Shown: in pieces, positions 1 through 7,280 of the stretch
Numbering within the stretch: position 1 is the first letter of the stretch
How the letters are laid out: each line of letters starts with the position of its first letter
Assembly: GCA_910587515.1 (NCBI GenBank)
Contig: CAJULW010000009.1
Span: forward strand, 1-46,302
DNA: 46,302 nucleotides
Source of the DNA: an uncultured Duncaniella sp.
GTDB lineage: Bacteria > Bacteroidota > Bacteroidia > Bacteroidales > Muribaculaceae
Direction: 5' to 3'
Position numbers and translations under genes: made by a program
Notes under the pieces: model-generated
The model's input: the letters and a program-made list of their open reading frames with translations, nothing else
Told to the model about the DNA's origin: nothing
Database searches by the model: none

Positions 1-1
1 C

Positions 2-313
2 GGAGGGGCCGGTATCTATGTACAAGGCTATATCGTCGGCTCCATGCCATCGAGCGGTACATATCTCGACAAGACCAACTTCGGCCTAACGGATGCTTCT
101 ACGACCAATATCGTTATCGCTCCTGCGCCTGATTGCACTGACTACAAGCTTTGTATCGGTATTCAGCTTCCGAAGGGTGAGGTTCGCGACGCGCTTAATC
201 TATCCGCTAATCCTACGGTACTCGGAAAGCAAGTGGTACTCAGTGGAGACGTTATGCTTTACTGTAAAGGACCCGGTCTTAAGAACACGAAATCTTACAA
301 ATTCGTAGACTGA
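2..313 (+). CDS. C-terminal part of a DUF6359-like protein
   Basis: The reading frame is open from the window edge and ends at TGA 311-313, so only about the last 103 residues are visible. They begin with GGAGIYVQGYIVG. The V-x-GYIVG start, followed by an alternating strand pattern (NIVIA, KLCIGIQLP, LGKQVVLSGDVMLY) and a final SYKFVD, resembles the OB-fold-like DUF6359 domain found at the end of many secreted or surface Bacteroidetes proteins. The family assignment is from memory of the motif. No catalytic residues can be named. The rest of the protein, including any signal peptide, lies outside the window. A strong hairpin follows 20 bases after the stop, so this is the last gene of its transcript. 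Confidence 0.6.
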   Translation, partial: GGAGIYVQGYIVGSMPSSGTYLDKTNFGLTDASTTNIVIAPAPDCTDYKLCIGIQLPKGEVRDALNLSANPTVLGKQVVLSGDVMLYCKGPGLKNTKSYKFVD

Positions 314-332
314 TATTGTCGGTCTATATACC

Positions 333-381
333 AAACAACACTCCCCGCATTCCAATCATTGGAGTGCGGGGAGTGTTGTTT
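333..381. terminator. Bidirectional intrinsic terminator
   Basis: Arms 333-353 and 361-381 pair over 21 bases with one G-T wobble around a 7-base loop. The stem has a GC-rich core (CTCCCCGC) and A/T-rich ends, giving a T-run on either strand. It lies between the plus-strand DUF6359-like gene and the convergent minus-strand lipoprotein gene and can end transcription from both sides. Confidence 0.85.
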
Positions 382-441
382 GTATACTGTCTGATAAGAT
401 TTAGTATATCTGAATAAAGGGGAGATTGGCTCAGAGTCTTA

Positions 442-816
442 TTATTCTTCAGGCAGTTCTCTTAACGGAATTCCTTTTTCGATTACACGGTTGACGAAAT
501 CTATGAAGTGCAGCTGCATTTCGGCTATACGCATTTTTGTAGCGAGTTCGGGAGGCAATTGACTGAGCTTTGTGTTGCAGCGTTCAGCCAATGCCCATTC
601 CGGCGTTTTGAAAAATGTTGACAGTTCCGATATTTTGTCTTCTTTGAGAAGAGTCTCGGCTGTAGAGAGCTGGCTATTGTAGTATTTCATGAGTTTTTGG
701 GCCTCCTGTGTTGAAATCTCTGTCGGGGCTTCACGTAGTATGCCTTCCACGCGTTTGGTGCATGATATGGTCAGCAGGCTCGTCAGTACGAGAGTGAGTA
801 ATAGAAGTTTCTTCAT
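442..816 (-). CDS. Small hypothetical lipoprotein
   Basis: This encodes 124 residues from ATG at 816. The N-terminus is a lipoprotein signal: MKK, a leucine-rich hydrophobic stretch, then a lipobox ending L-T-I-S-C with the acylated Cys at residue 19. The mature part is short, charged and mostly helical in appearance, with no family I recognise. It should be anchored in the inner or outer membrane facing the periplasm. It stands alone: the secA operon ends upstream at a terminator, and a convergent gene lies downstream beyond another terminator. No TAnnTTTG promoter is evident just upstream, so its expression may depend on readthrough from secA or a weak promoter. The gene call is secure; the function is unknown. 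Confidence 0.8.
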   Translation of the reverse strand: MKKLLLLTLVLTSLLTISCTKRVEGILREAPTEISTQEAQKLMKYYNSQLSTAETLLKEDKISELSTFFKTPEWALAERCNTKLSQLPPELATKMRIAEMQLHFIDFVNRVIEKGIPLRELPEE

Positions 817-849
817 TGTGAGAATGGGTTGATTGCGTTATAATAAAAG

Positions 850-889
850 AAGAGGGTCGCGCTTTCATTTCTATCCGCGCGTCCCTCTT
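850..889 (-). terminator. Intrinsic terminator after secA
   Basis: Arms 850-862 (AAGAGGGTCGCGC) and 877-889 pair over 13 bases with one mismatch around a 14-base loop. On the minus strand the stem is followed by TTCTTTTATTATA. It sits 65 bases past the secA stop and separates the surA-secA operon from the small lipoprotein gene. Confidence 0.7.
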
Positions 890-953
890 TTCGCTTTTGA
901 TAAGGCGTCAACGGATATTGTTGTCGACGTCTTTGGTTTTTTGATTAAGTGGA

Positions 954-3900
954 TTATAGTCCGCGGCCGTGGCAGTTTTTATATTTCTTTCCCGAGCCGC
1001 AAGGACAGGGGTCGTTGCGGTTGATACGCGGACCGGCCTTCACCGGTTGCGGAGCCACGCGTTGTTGACCTGCTCCTTGAGACGCTGCTCGCTGAGCGGC
1101 TTCTCCAGGCAGATTTTCGCGTGAGGCCTGATATTTAGAGTAATCATTGGCGCGTTCGGGCATCGCACGCTCCACCTTGGGCTGGGCCTTGGTTTCAGGA
1201 GCCTCTGCCTCTCCGTTCTCAGGGTTCGGGCTGCTTGCGGGAGCTTGTTGCTGGATATATATCTGTCCGCGCATAAGCGTCGACATGGCTTTGACGTTGA
1301 GATTGTTAAGCATAGCTTCGAACAGGTGGAAAGATTCGACTTTATAGATTACTAATGGATCTTTCTGTTCGTATGATGCGTTCTGCACGCTCTGTCGCAA
1401 TTGGTCGAGTTCGCGCAGGTGCTCTTTCCAAAGTTCATCGATAGTGACGAGGAGCACTGCTTTATGCCATTCCTTGACGATTGATTTGCATCCTGTGCGG
1501 TATGCTTCGTCGATATCTACAATGAGATTGAAGAAACGCTTTCCGTCGGTCATCGGCACGGCTATGCGTCCTTTGAAACCTCGGTTTTCCACGCAATCCG
1601 TGATGACTGGTTGTGCCACTTCAATGATGCGCTGGCTTTTGCGGTCGAAAGCTTCCTGTGCGGCTGTATGTATTTTTTCAACAGCGTCTTCTTTCGACAG
1701 GTTGCGATATTCCTCCTCTGAGAACGGGGCTTCGATCGTTAGGACACGGAAGAGTTCGAGTGCGAGATCCTGATAGTCGGCCGCGCTGTGGTTGTTGACG
1801 AAATTTTCGATTACGTCCCACATCATATTGGCGATGTCTATGCCGATGCGTTCGCCAAGGAGCGCGTGCAGACGGCGGTTGTAGATGTAGGTACGCTGTT
1901 TGTTCATCACGTCGTCATACTCGAGCAGGCGTTTGCGTATGCCGAAGTTATTTTCCTCGACGCGTTTCTGTGCGTTGCCGATAGCGTTTGTGACCATTCC
2001 GCTTTCGATGCGCTCGCCTTCCTCAAGACCGAGTGTGTCGAGCATCTTCATCACGCGGTCGGTTGCGAACAGACGCATCAGTTGATCCTCGAACGACACG
2101 TAGAACACCGAAGAACCCGGATCGCCCTGACGTCCTGAACGGCCTCGCAACTGACGGTCGACGCGACGCGACTCGTGACGTTCCGTACCTATGATAGCAA
2201 GACCTCCGGCCTCTTTTACTTCCGGTGATAGCTTGATGTCCGTACCACGGCCGGCCATATTGGTGGCGATGGTTACCATCCCTTGTTTGCCGGCGTGTGC
2301 GACTATTTCGGCCTCCTTTTGATGGAGTTTGGCGTTGAGGACGTTGTGGGGGATATGGCGCATGGTCAACATGCGGCTCAAAAGCTCGGATATTTCAACC
2401 GAAGTGGTTCCGACGAGCACCGGACGCCCTTTCGATACAAGATCCTGTATTTCCTCTATTACGGCTGCGTATTTCTCTTTCTTTGTCTTGTAGACGCGGT
2501 CGTTCATGTCGATACGTGCGATCGGCTTGTTGGTCGGGATCGTCACTACGTCGAGTTTGTAGATGTCCCAGAATTCGCCTGCTTCCGTTTCTGCCGTACC
2601 GGTCATGCCAGCGAGCTTGTGATACATACGGAAGTAATTCTGAAGTGTGATGGTGGCGAAAGTTTGGGTGGCAGCCTCGACCTTGACATGCTCTTTGGCC
2701 TCTATGGCCTGATGGAGCCCGTCGCTGTAGCGGCGTCCTTCCATGATACGTCCTGTCTGCTCGTCGACGATCTTAATTTTGCCTTCGTCGATCACATATT
2801 CCACATCTTTTTCAAAAAGGGTATATGCTTTGAGCAATTGTGTCACGGTGTGTACGCGCTCGGCTTTAACCGCGTAGTCCTGCATCAGTTCGTCTTTACG
2901 CTGCTGGCGCTTTGCGATGTTTTCGATATGTTCAGTCTCGGAGAGTTGCGAGGCTATGTCGGGCAGCACGAAGAACTGAGGATCATCCGTCTTGCCGGTA
3001 AGTTCGTCGATTCCCTTGTCGGTGAGTTCGACGCTGCGGTTCTTTTCGTCGATAACGAAGTAGAGCGGGTCGGTCACCTTTGGCATCTCGCGCTTGTTGT
3101 CCTGAAGATAGTAGGCTTCTGTCTCGAGCATGAGATTTTTCATACCTTCCTGAGATAGGAACTTGATGAGTGCGCCGTTCTTTGGCAGACCCTTGAACGC
3201 ACGGTAGAGCAGCAGTGCTCCTTCCTTGCGTGTTTCCTTGTCTTCAGACGCTATTTTGGTCTTGGCGTCAGCGAGAATCTTGGTGACGAGACGACGCTGG
3301 GCTTCGACGACTTTCTCTACGTTGGGGCGGTATTCGTCAAACAGTTGGTCGTCTCCCTTTGGAACCGGACCTGAAATGATAAGCGGGGTGCGGGCGTCGT
3401 CGATGAGTACAGAGTCGACCTCATCGACAATCGCGTAGTAGTGTTTACGCTGCACCATGTCAGCGGGCGACATAGCCATGTTGTCGCGCAGATAGTCAAA
3501 CCCGAATTCGTTGTTGGTTCCGAAAGTGATGTCGCAGTTGTATGCGGCGCGACGTGCCGCTGTGTTGGGTTGATGTTTGTCTATGCAGTCAACAGTCGAG
3601 CCGTGGAACATGTATAGCGGTCCCATCCACTCCGAGTCTCGTTTCGACAGGTAGTCGTTGACGGTCACCACGTGTACTCCGCGTCCGGAGAGAGAACGCA
3701 GGAACACCGGAAGCGTAGCGACGAGGGTTTTGCCTTCACCGGTGGCCATCTCAGCGATCTTGCCTTGGTGGAGCACGATACCACCGATGAGCTGAACACG
3801 ATAGTGTATCATGTCCCAGATAACTTCGTTTCCTCCGGCGATCCAATGGTTTTTCCAGATTGCGTTATCTCCGTCGATGCTGACGAAATCCTTGCCCTGC

Positions 3901-4319
3901 GCGGCCAGTTCACGGTCGAGTTGGGTGGCTTTCACAACGATAGTCTCGTTTGCCGCGAATCGTGCGGCAGTCTCGCGGACAACCGCGAACACCTCTGGAA
4001 GATGCTCGTTGAGTTTGTCTTCTATGGTGTCGAGCATGGTTTTCTCGTTGCGGTCTATTTGGTCCCAAACAGGCTGTCGTTCGTCGAAAGGTAGTTCCTC
4101 TACTTCTGTTTTCAGACGTGTGTTCTCCTCTTGTTCGGCGGCTATTGATTGTCTGATGTCAGCACGCACGTTTTCGATACGTTCGCGTAATTGGTCTATG
4201 CTTAGCTGTTTCACCTCAGGTTCGAGAGCCTCTATTTTCCTTACGATAGGTTCGATTTCCTTGAGGTCTCTTGTCGACTTGTTGCCGAAAATCTTGGTGA
4301 GAAATGATTGTAGTGACAT
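954..4319 (-). CDS. secA: SecA, preprotein translocase ATPase
   Basis: SecA is the cytoplasmic ATPase that drives unfolded proteins through SecYEG. The 1121-residue protein starts at ATG 4319 (MSLQSFLTKIFGN). The frame stays open for 149 more codons upstream, but those overlap the preceding gene and do not resemble SecA. Walker A MATGEGKT is at residues 191-198, followed by the DEVD box (IVDEVDSVLIDDAR), the NMAGRGTDIKL motif and the GRSGRQGDPG motif. Residues 1100-1121 form the zinc-binding C-terminal tail with C-P-C at 1105-1107 and C-H at 1116-1117, which binds SecB or ribosomes in other bacteria. The length of about 1100 residues, with insertions relative to the E. coli protein, is usual for Bacteroidetes. 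It is the last gene of the minus-strand operon, 44 bases after the PafA-like gene. Confidence 0.98.
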   Translation of the reverse strand: MSLQSFLTKIFGNKSTRDLKEIEPIVRKIEALEPEVKQLSIDQLRERIENVRADIRQSIAAEQEENTRLKTEVEELPFDERQPVWDQIDRNEKTMLDTIEDKLNEHLPEVFAVVRETAARFAANETIVVKATQLDRELAAQGKDFVSIDGDNAIWKNHWIAGGNEVIWDMIHYRVQLIGGIVLHQGKIAEMATGEGKTLVATLPVFLRSLSGRGVHVVTVNDYLSKRDSEWMGPLYMFHGSTVDCIDKHQPNTAARRAAYNCDITFGTNNEFGFDYLRDNMAMSPADMVQRKHYYAIVDEVDSVLIDDARTPLIISGPVPKGDDQLFDEYRPNVEKVVEAQRRLVTKILADAKTKIASEDKETRKEGALLLYRAFKGLPKNGALIKFLSQEGMKNLMLETEAYYLQDNKREMPKVTDPLYFVIDEKNRSVELTDKGIDELTGKTDDPQFFVLPDIASQLSETEHIENIAKRQQRKDELMQDYAVKAERVHTVTQLLKAYTLFEKDVEYVIDEGKIKIVDEQTGRIMEGRRYSDGLHQAIEAKEHVKVEAATQTFATITLQNYFRMYHKLAGMTGTAETEAGEFWDIYKLDVVTIPTNKPIARIDMNDRVYKTKKEKYAAVIEEIQDLVSKGRPVLVGTTSVEISELLSRMLTMRHIPHNVLNAKLHQKEAEIVAHAGKQGMVTIATNMAGRGTDIKLSPEVKEAGGLAIIGTERHESRRVDRQLRGRSGRQGDPGSSVFYVSFEDQLMRLFATDRVMKMLDTLGLEEGERIESGMVTNAIGNAQKRVEENNFGIRKRLLEYDDVMNKQRTYIYNRRLHALLGERIGIDIANMMWDVIENFVNNHSAADYQDLALELFRVLTIEAPFSEEEYRNLSKEDAVEKIHTAAQEAFDRKSQRIIEVAQPVITDCVENRGFKGRIAVPMTDGKRFFNLIVDIDEAYRTGCKSIVKEWHKAVLLVTIDELWKEHLRELDQLRQSVQNASYEQKDPLVIYKVESFHLFEAMLNNLNVKAMSTLMRGQIYIQQQAPASSPNPENGEAEAPETKAQPKVERAMPERANDYSKYQASRENLPGEAAQRAASQGAGQQRVAPQPVKAGPRINRNDPCPCGSGKKYKNCHGRGL

Positions 4320-4363
4320 TATGTTGTTATGTAATATTCTTTGGTTTGGAAATAAGTGTGTGT

Positions 4364-6064
4364 TTAACGTTTCGAGGAAAGACGCAGTGGAGGAATCGAA
4401 GCCGCGTTGGGCGATCTTATGCGCAGCAGACGTGTGACCGTAGGGGCTATCGTGCGTGCGTCGACGGTGCTGTCTATTGTGTGCGGTACTATGCCCGGTG
4501 AAAGGATATATACCGGAGAGGTTGTGGCTACGTTTCTTACGACCGGAGTCTGTTCTTCCGTAGTGTTCTCCTCTGTGGCGTCGGATATTTCCCACCCTGG
4601 ATTGACTGTTACGAGCAAGTCGCCTGCGTAGACGGGCGATGTGTTGCGTTGCAGGGCGAGCGGTTCGTCTCCGGCTCTGCGCCCCATGATATCGTCGATG
4701 GTATAAACCGCGCTGACCCCGCTCATCCTTGCGAGAAAATCGGCTGATTCTTGTCTGATCGAACACACATCGAGTCCACGCTCTTTGAGTAGTTTGCGGT
4801 TAAGGAAAAAATATGAGTTGTGATAGCCGTTGACATAGTCCCCGTTGCCGTGTATGGCCATGAGATACATGTTGAGCAGGGACATGGCTTTGCGTGGCGA
4901 GAATTGTCCGGATGGTATGTTCCAGCGTTCTTCGTCGCGTTTGCTGCCTGATGGAGCGGGTGTTCCGGCGATGAAGAGGATTGAATTAGCCATGCCTGGG
5001 CCTTTTTCCACAGCCCGTACGATGTTGGCTATATCTGAATCGAGACGGACGTATGCGTCCATTGTCTCTATGCGGTTGTCGGCTTCACGTCCGTAGAGAT
5101 AGGGGCTGACATCGAATCCGAGGCAGAGCATGTCGGTGACGCCTCTCGTGCCGAGTTTCAAGGAAGATATATAGTCCGTTCCAATCTGCGCAACTTCACG
5201 GTTGCCGGGAGCCGAAGTCTTGAAGGCCTTGAAGCGTTTAGGATCATGTGCGGGGAAGGTGTGACGGAATGGATACAGTTTTTTATATTCCGGAAGGTCG
5301 GGATAACGTTCGAGCGCTATAGCCGGCATCCATGCGAGGGTGTCGAGCCGCGATGAAAGCGTTATGCCGTAGTTGCGTTTTGCTATGGCTCCGGGTACAT
5401 CCTTGTAAAATGTGGATGTGCACCATTTCCCGTTTATGTCGTTGAGCCAAAATCCGCTGTTGCCGGCATGGCCCGCGAGTATCACCGCTATTTGCGCGTC
5501 GGGAGCCACGGAATGTACAAGTCCGAGGCCTCCGTCCGAGATGCGGACTTCGTCGCTTATGGTGGACACTTTGAGTGCCTGTGGGGAAAATGTCTCGTCG
5601 GTGAAATTGCCTATTTTTGCCGGGTCGAGCAGGATAGGGTAATCCGAGCGACTTTCGGTGTCCCATACACGAGCCGATGGAATCCCGTTGACTCCGGGAG
5701 CCGCACCGGTCATCAGTATGGCTGTAGCCGCTGTCGCATCTATTCCCGGTCCGAAATACACGTTTTCGATACTTGAGCCGTCCGTTATGAAACGGTTGAA
5801 TCCGTCTTTGCCGAAATTATCCCGAAGCAGATTGATATAGTCGGCCGTAAGTCCCTTGACAAAGATGCCTATAACCAAAGAAGGGCGTTGCGATACGCTT
5901 TCATTGCCTTGTATGCGGCTTTTTGTAGTCGCGTTTTGCACTCCGGATGTCGCGGCTTGAGCCATCGACGCTGGCAAAAACGACGCTATACCCATTGTCA
6001 CGAGAGAGACAACGAGTACACTTGCGATACGAGTGCCTATCGGCTTGTTTTTGCGTGATGACAT
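4364..6064 (-). CDS. PafA-like alkaline phosphatase superfamily protein, apparently catalytically dead
   Basis: This 566-residue exported protein (Sec signal within residues 1-37, cleavage near AQA) has the layout of PafA-type phosphate monoesterases. Scaffold motifs are intact: AGHAGNSGFW at 197-206, SGQFSPRKAMSLLNMYL at 385-401, GYHNSYFFLN at 413-422 and IAPTVTRLL at 539-547. The catalytic motifs are not. The first metal-ligand segment, normally VVDQ or VDGL, reads IFVKG at 67-71. The D-Y-V-G-H ligand pair is replaced by V-S-P-Y-L-Y-G near 319-325. A-D-H-G is replaced by A-G-T-P-A-P-S near 366-372. No histidine is evident before SPVYIL near 516, and the K-x-R phosphate-binding pair near 187-191 is missing. 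The gene start overlaps the DUF4105 gene by 28 bases. I infer a binding or structural role rather than hydrolysis. Confidence 0.85.
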   Translation of the reverse strand: MSSRKNKPIGTRIASVLVVSLVTMGIASFLPASMAQAATSGVQNATTKSRIQGNESVSQRPSLVIGIFVKGLTADYINLLRDNFGKDGFNRFITDGSSIENVYFGPGIDATAATAILMTGAAPGVNGIPSARVWDTESRSDYPILLDPAKIGNFTDETFSPQALKVSTISDEVRISDGGLGLVHSVAPDAQIAVILAGHAGNSGFWLNDINGKWCTSTFYKDVPGAIAKRNYGITLSSRLDTLAWMPAIALERYPDLPEYKKLYPFRHTFPAHDPKRFKAFKTSAPGNREVAQIGTDYISSLKLGTRGVTDMLCLGFDVSPYLYGREADNRIETMDAYVRLDSDIANIVRAVEKGPGMANSILFIAGTPAPSGSKRDEERWNIPSGQFSPRKAMSLLNMYLMAIHGNGDYVNGYHNSYFFLNRKLLKERGLDVCSIRQESADFLARMSGVSAVYTIDDIMGRRAGDEPLALQRNTSPVYAGDLLVTVNPGWEISDATEENTTEEQTPVVRNVATTSPVYILSPGIVPHTIDSTVDARTIAPTVTRLLRIRSPNAASIPPLRLSSKR

Positions 6065-7269
6065 CTGTTTTTGCGTGATGGTATGATATATGACAATGCC
6101 CGCAACGCATCCGCAGCGATTAGCGGAATGAAAGCGGGGTTTGGTGATTGTGCTCCGGAGATGAAAATAAGCAATAGCGCAACCAAGAGTACAAAGTTAA
6201 TCATTTGATAGCAAATCAACAACTTTTCCCATTTTTTTACCCAGACCGCTATCGCCGGAAACAGGCATAGTGGATTTGTCCAAAGTAAAAGCCAGTTTGG
6301 TGAAGTGGCTTCATGTACGGAAATAAATATCAGGAAAGCTGTCACAAGTCCGGTGAGGCCAAGCAATCCGAAATATACAGTGTCGAATATACGTCCGCTA
6401 TATGAAGGGACGCCTTCTCTGTTTTTTTGTTTGAATGACAGGATTATGGATATGGCGAGCACTATACAGCCCCAAAACATAGGTGTCATCGGATATTGTG
6501 TGGGTGGTAGCACCGCGCTCTGTTTTCCGCTTTCGACAAGTGTGTTTGTAGCCTTCACGACAGGCTCGCCTGTAGGAAGGGAGGCTGTGGCGAGCATACT
6601 TTCGAGTGCTTCGGGGGCGAATGAAAGCTCCCGTCTGGTTATGTTTCGGTCTATTCCGCTGCCGAGAGCAAGATCTATGCCGAACTGATACCACGGATAA
6701 TTGCTGTGGTAATGACGCATGGCGTTACGGAAACTCGATGTGGCTTCCTGTGGCAGATCGGATGGTCCGAGTTTCAAGGTGTCGCCTATAGCCTGTTCGA
6801 TGATTGAAAGTGGACGTGTGGCGCAATTGTCAAGCACGTAGTTGTAACGGTATATACGGTTTTCCGGCAAAAGGTTCGTATCTGTTAATTCACGTATAAG
6901 TATCGCTTGATCAGTGTTGAGGCGTAGTTCTTGTTCGATCACTTTGCGTCCTTCTCTTCTATACATGTCAAGGAACCGTTGGGTAGAGGTCGCCCCTGCA
7001 AGATAGTCTGTCTCTCCCTTTACGAAACGGTAGACAAAATTGGGCGATGCGAAATCAAACAGTCCCCAATTCACCACATAATCACCCCTTGTCGGGTCTT
7101 GGATCCGCAATGCGGTGTGCCCTTCAAGCTGATATATCTCACTTCCTGCGCGGGCAGTCAGTAAGGATATTTTCAGAGTGCTGTCTGGTTCTGTTTTAAC
7201 GTTTGTCGCTTGGCATAGCGCTCCGCAGACGATCAATATTACGGCTGTTATGATTAGACGCATTTTCAT
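6037..7269 (-). CDS. DUF4105 (Lnb N-terminal periplasmic domain) membrane protein
   Basis: This 410-residue protein starts at ATG 7269 with a signal peptide (MKMRLIITAVILIVCGALCQA). The periplasmic half carries the DUF4105 pattern: LTARAGSEIYQLEGHTALRI, VVNWGLFDF, and YNYVLDNCATRPL near residue 145. In this family the conserved His and the Cys of DNCxTRP suggest a papain-like, NlpC/P60-like fold, although no reaction is established here. The C-terminal half contains about four hydrophobic helices (around residues 260-280, 300-320, 330-345 and 355-390), so it is anchored in the inner membrane. It lies 11 bases after mutL and overlaps the PafA-like gene. The function is unknown; its placement with surA and OstA suggests envelope work. 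Confidence 0.85.
   Translation of the reverse strand: MKMRLIITAVILIVCGALCQATNVKTEPDSTLKISLLTARAGSEIYQLEGHTALRIQDPTRGDYVVNWGLFDFASPNFVYRFVKGETDYLAGATSTQRFLDMYRREGRKVIEQELRLNTDQAILIRELTDTNLLPENRIYRYNYVLDNCATRPLSIIEQAIGDTLKLGPSDLPQEATSSFRNAMRHYHSNYPWYQFGIDLALGSGIDRNITRRELSFAPEALESMLATASLPTGEPVVKATNTLVESGKQSAVLPPTQYPMTPMFWGCIVLAISIILSFKQKNREGVPSYSGRIFDTVYFGLLGLTGLVTAFLIFISVHEATSPNWLLLWTNPLCLFPAIAVWVKKWEKLLICYQMINFVLLVALLLIFISGAQSPNPAFIPLIAADALRALSYIIPSRKNRCHHAKTSR
6046..6080. repeat. 15-bp direct repeat at a gene junction
   Basis: The 15-base sequence TGTTTTTGCGTGATG occurs at 6046-6060 and again at 6066-6080, a 20-base period. It covers the end of the DUF4105 gene and the start codon region of the PafA-like gene. 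A 20-base step shifts the frame by two, so the copies are read in different frames by the two genes. Confidence 0.8.
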
Positions 7270-7280
7270 TTGTATGTGTT

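Noticed and set aside
2283..3158. A 291-codon plus-strand reading frame antisense to secA
   Set aside because: It lies wholly inside secA, which has all its motifs; the translation is rich in Cys, His, Phe and Val with no family pattern. It is a shadow of secA codon use.
4320..4766. N-terminal extension of SecA by 149 residues
   Set aside because: The frame is open, but the sequence overlaps the 3' end of the PafA-like gene, is Arg/His-rich and unlike SecA. MSLQSFLTKIFG at 4319 is the natural start.
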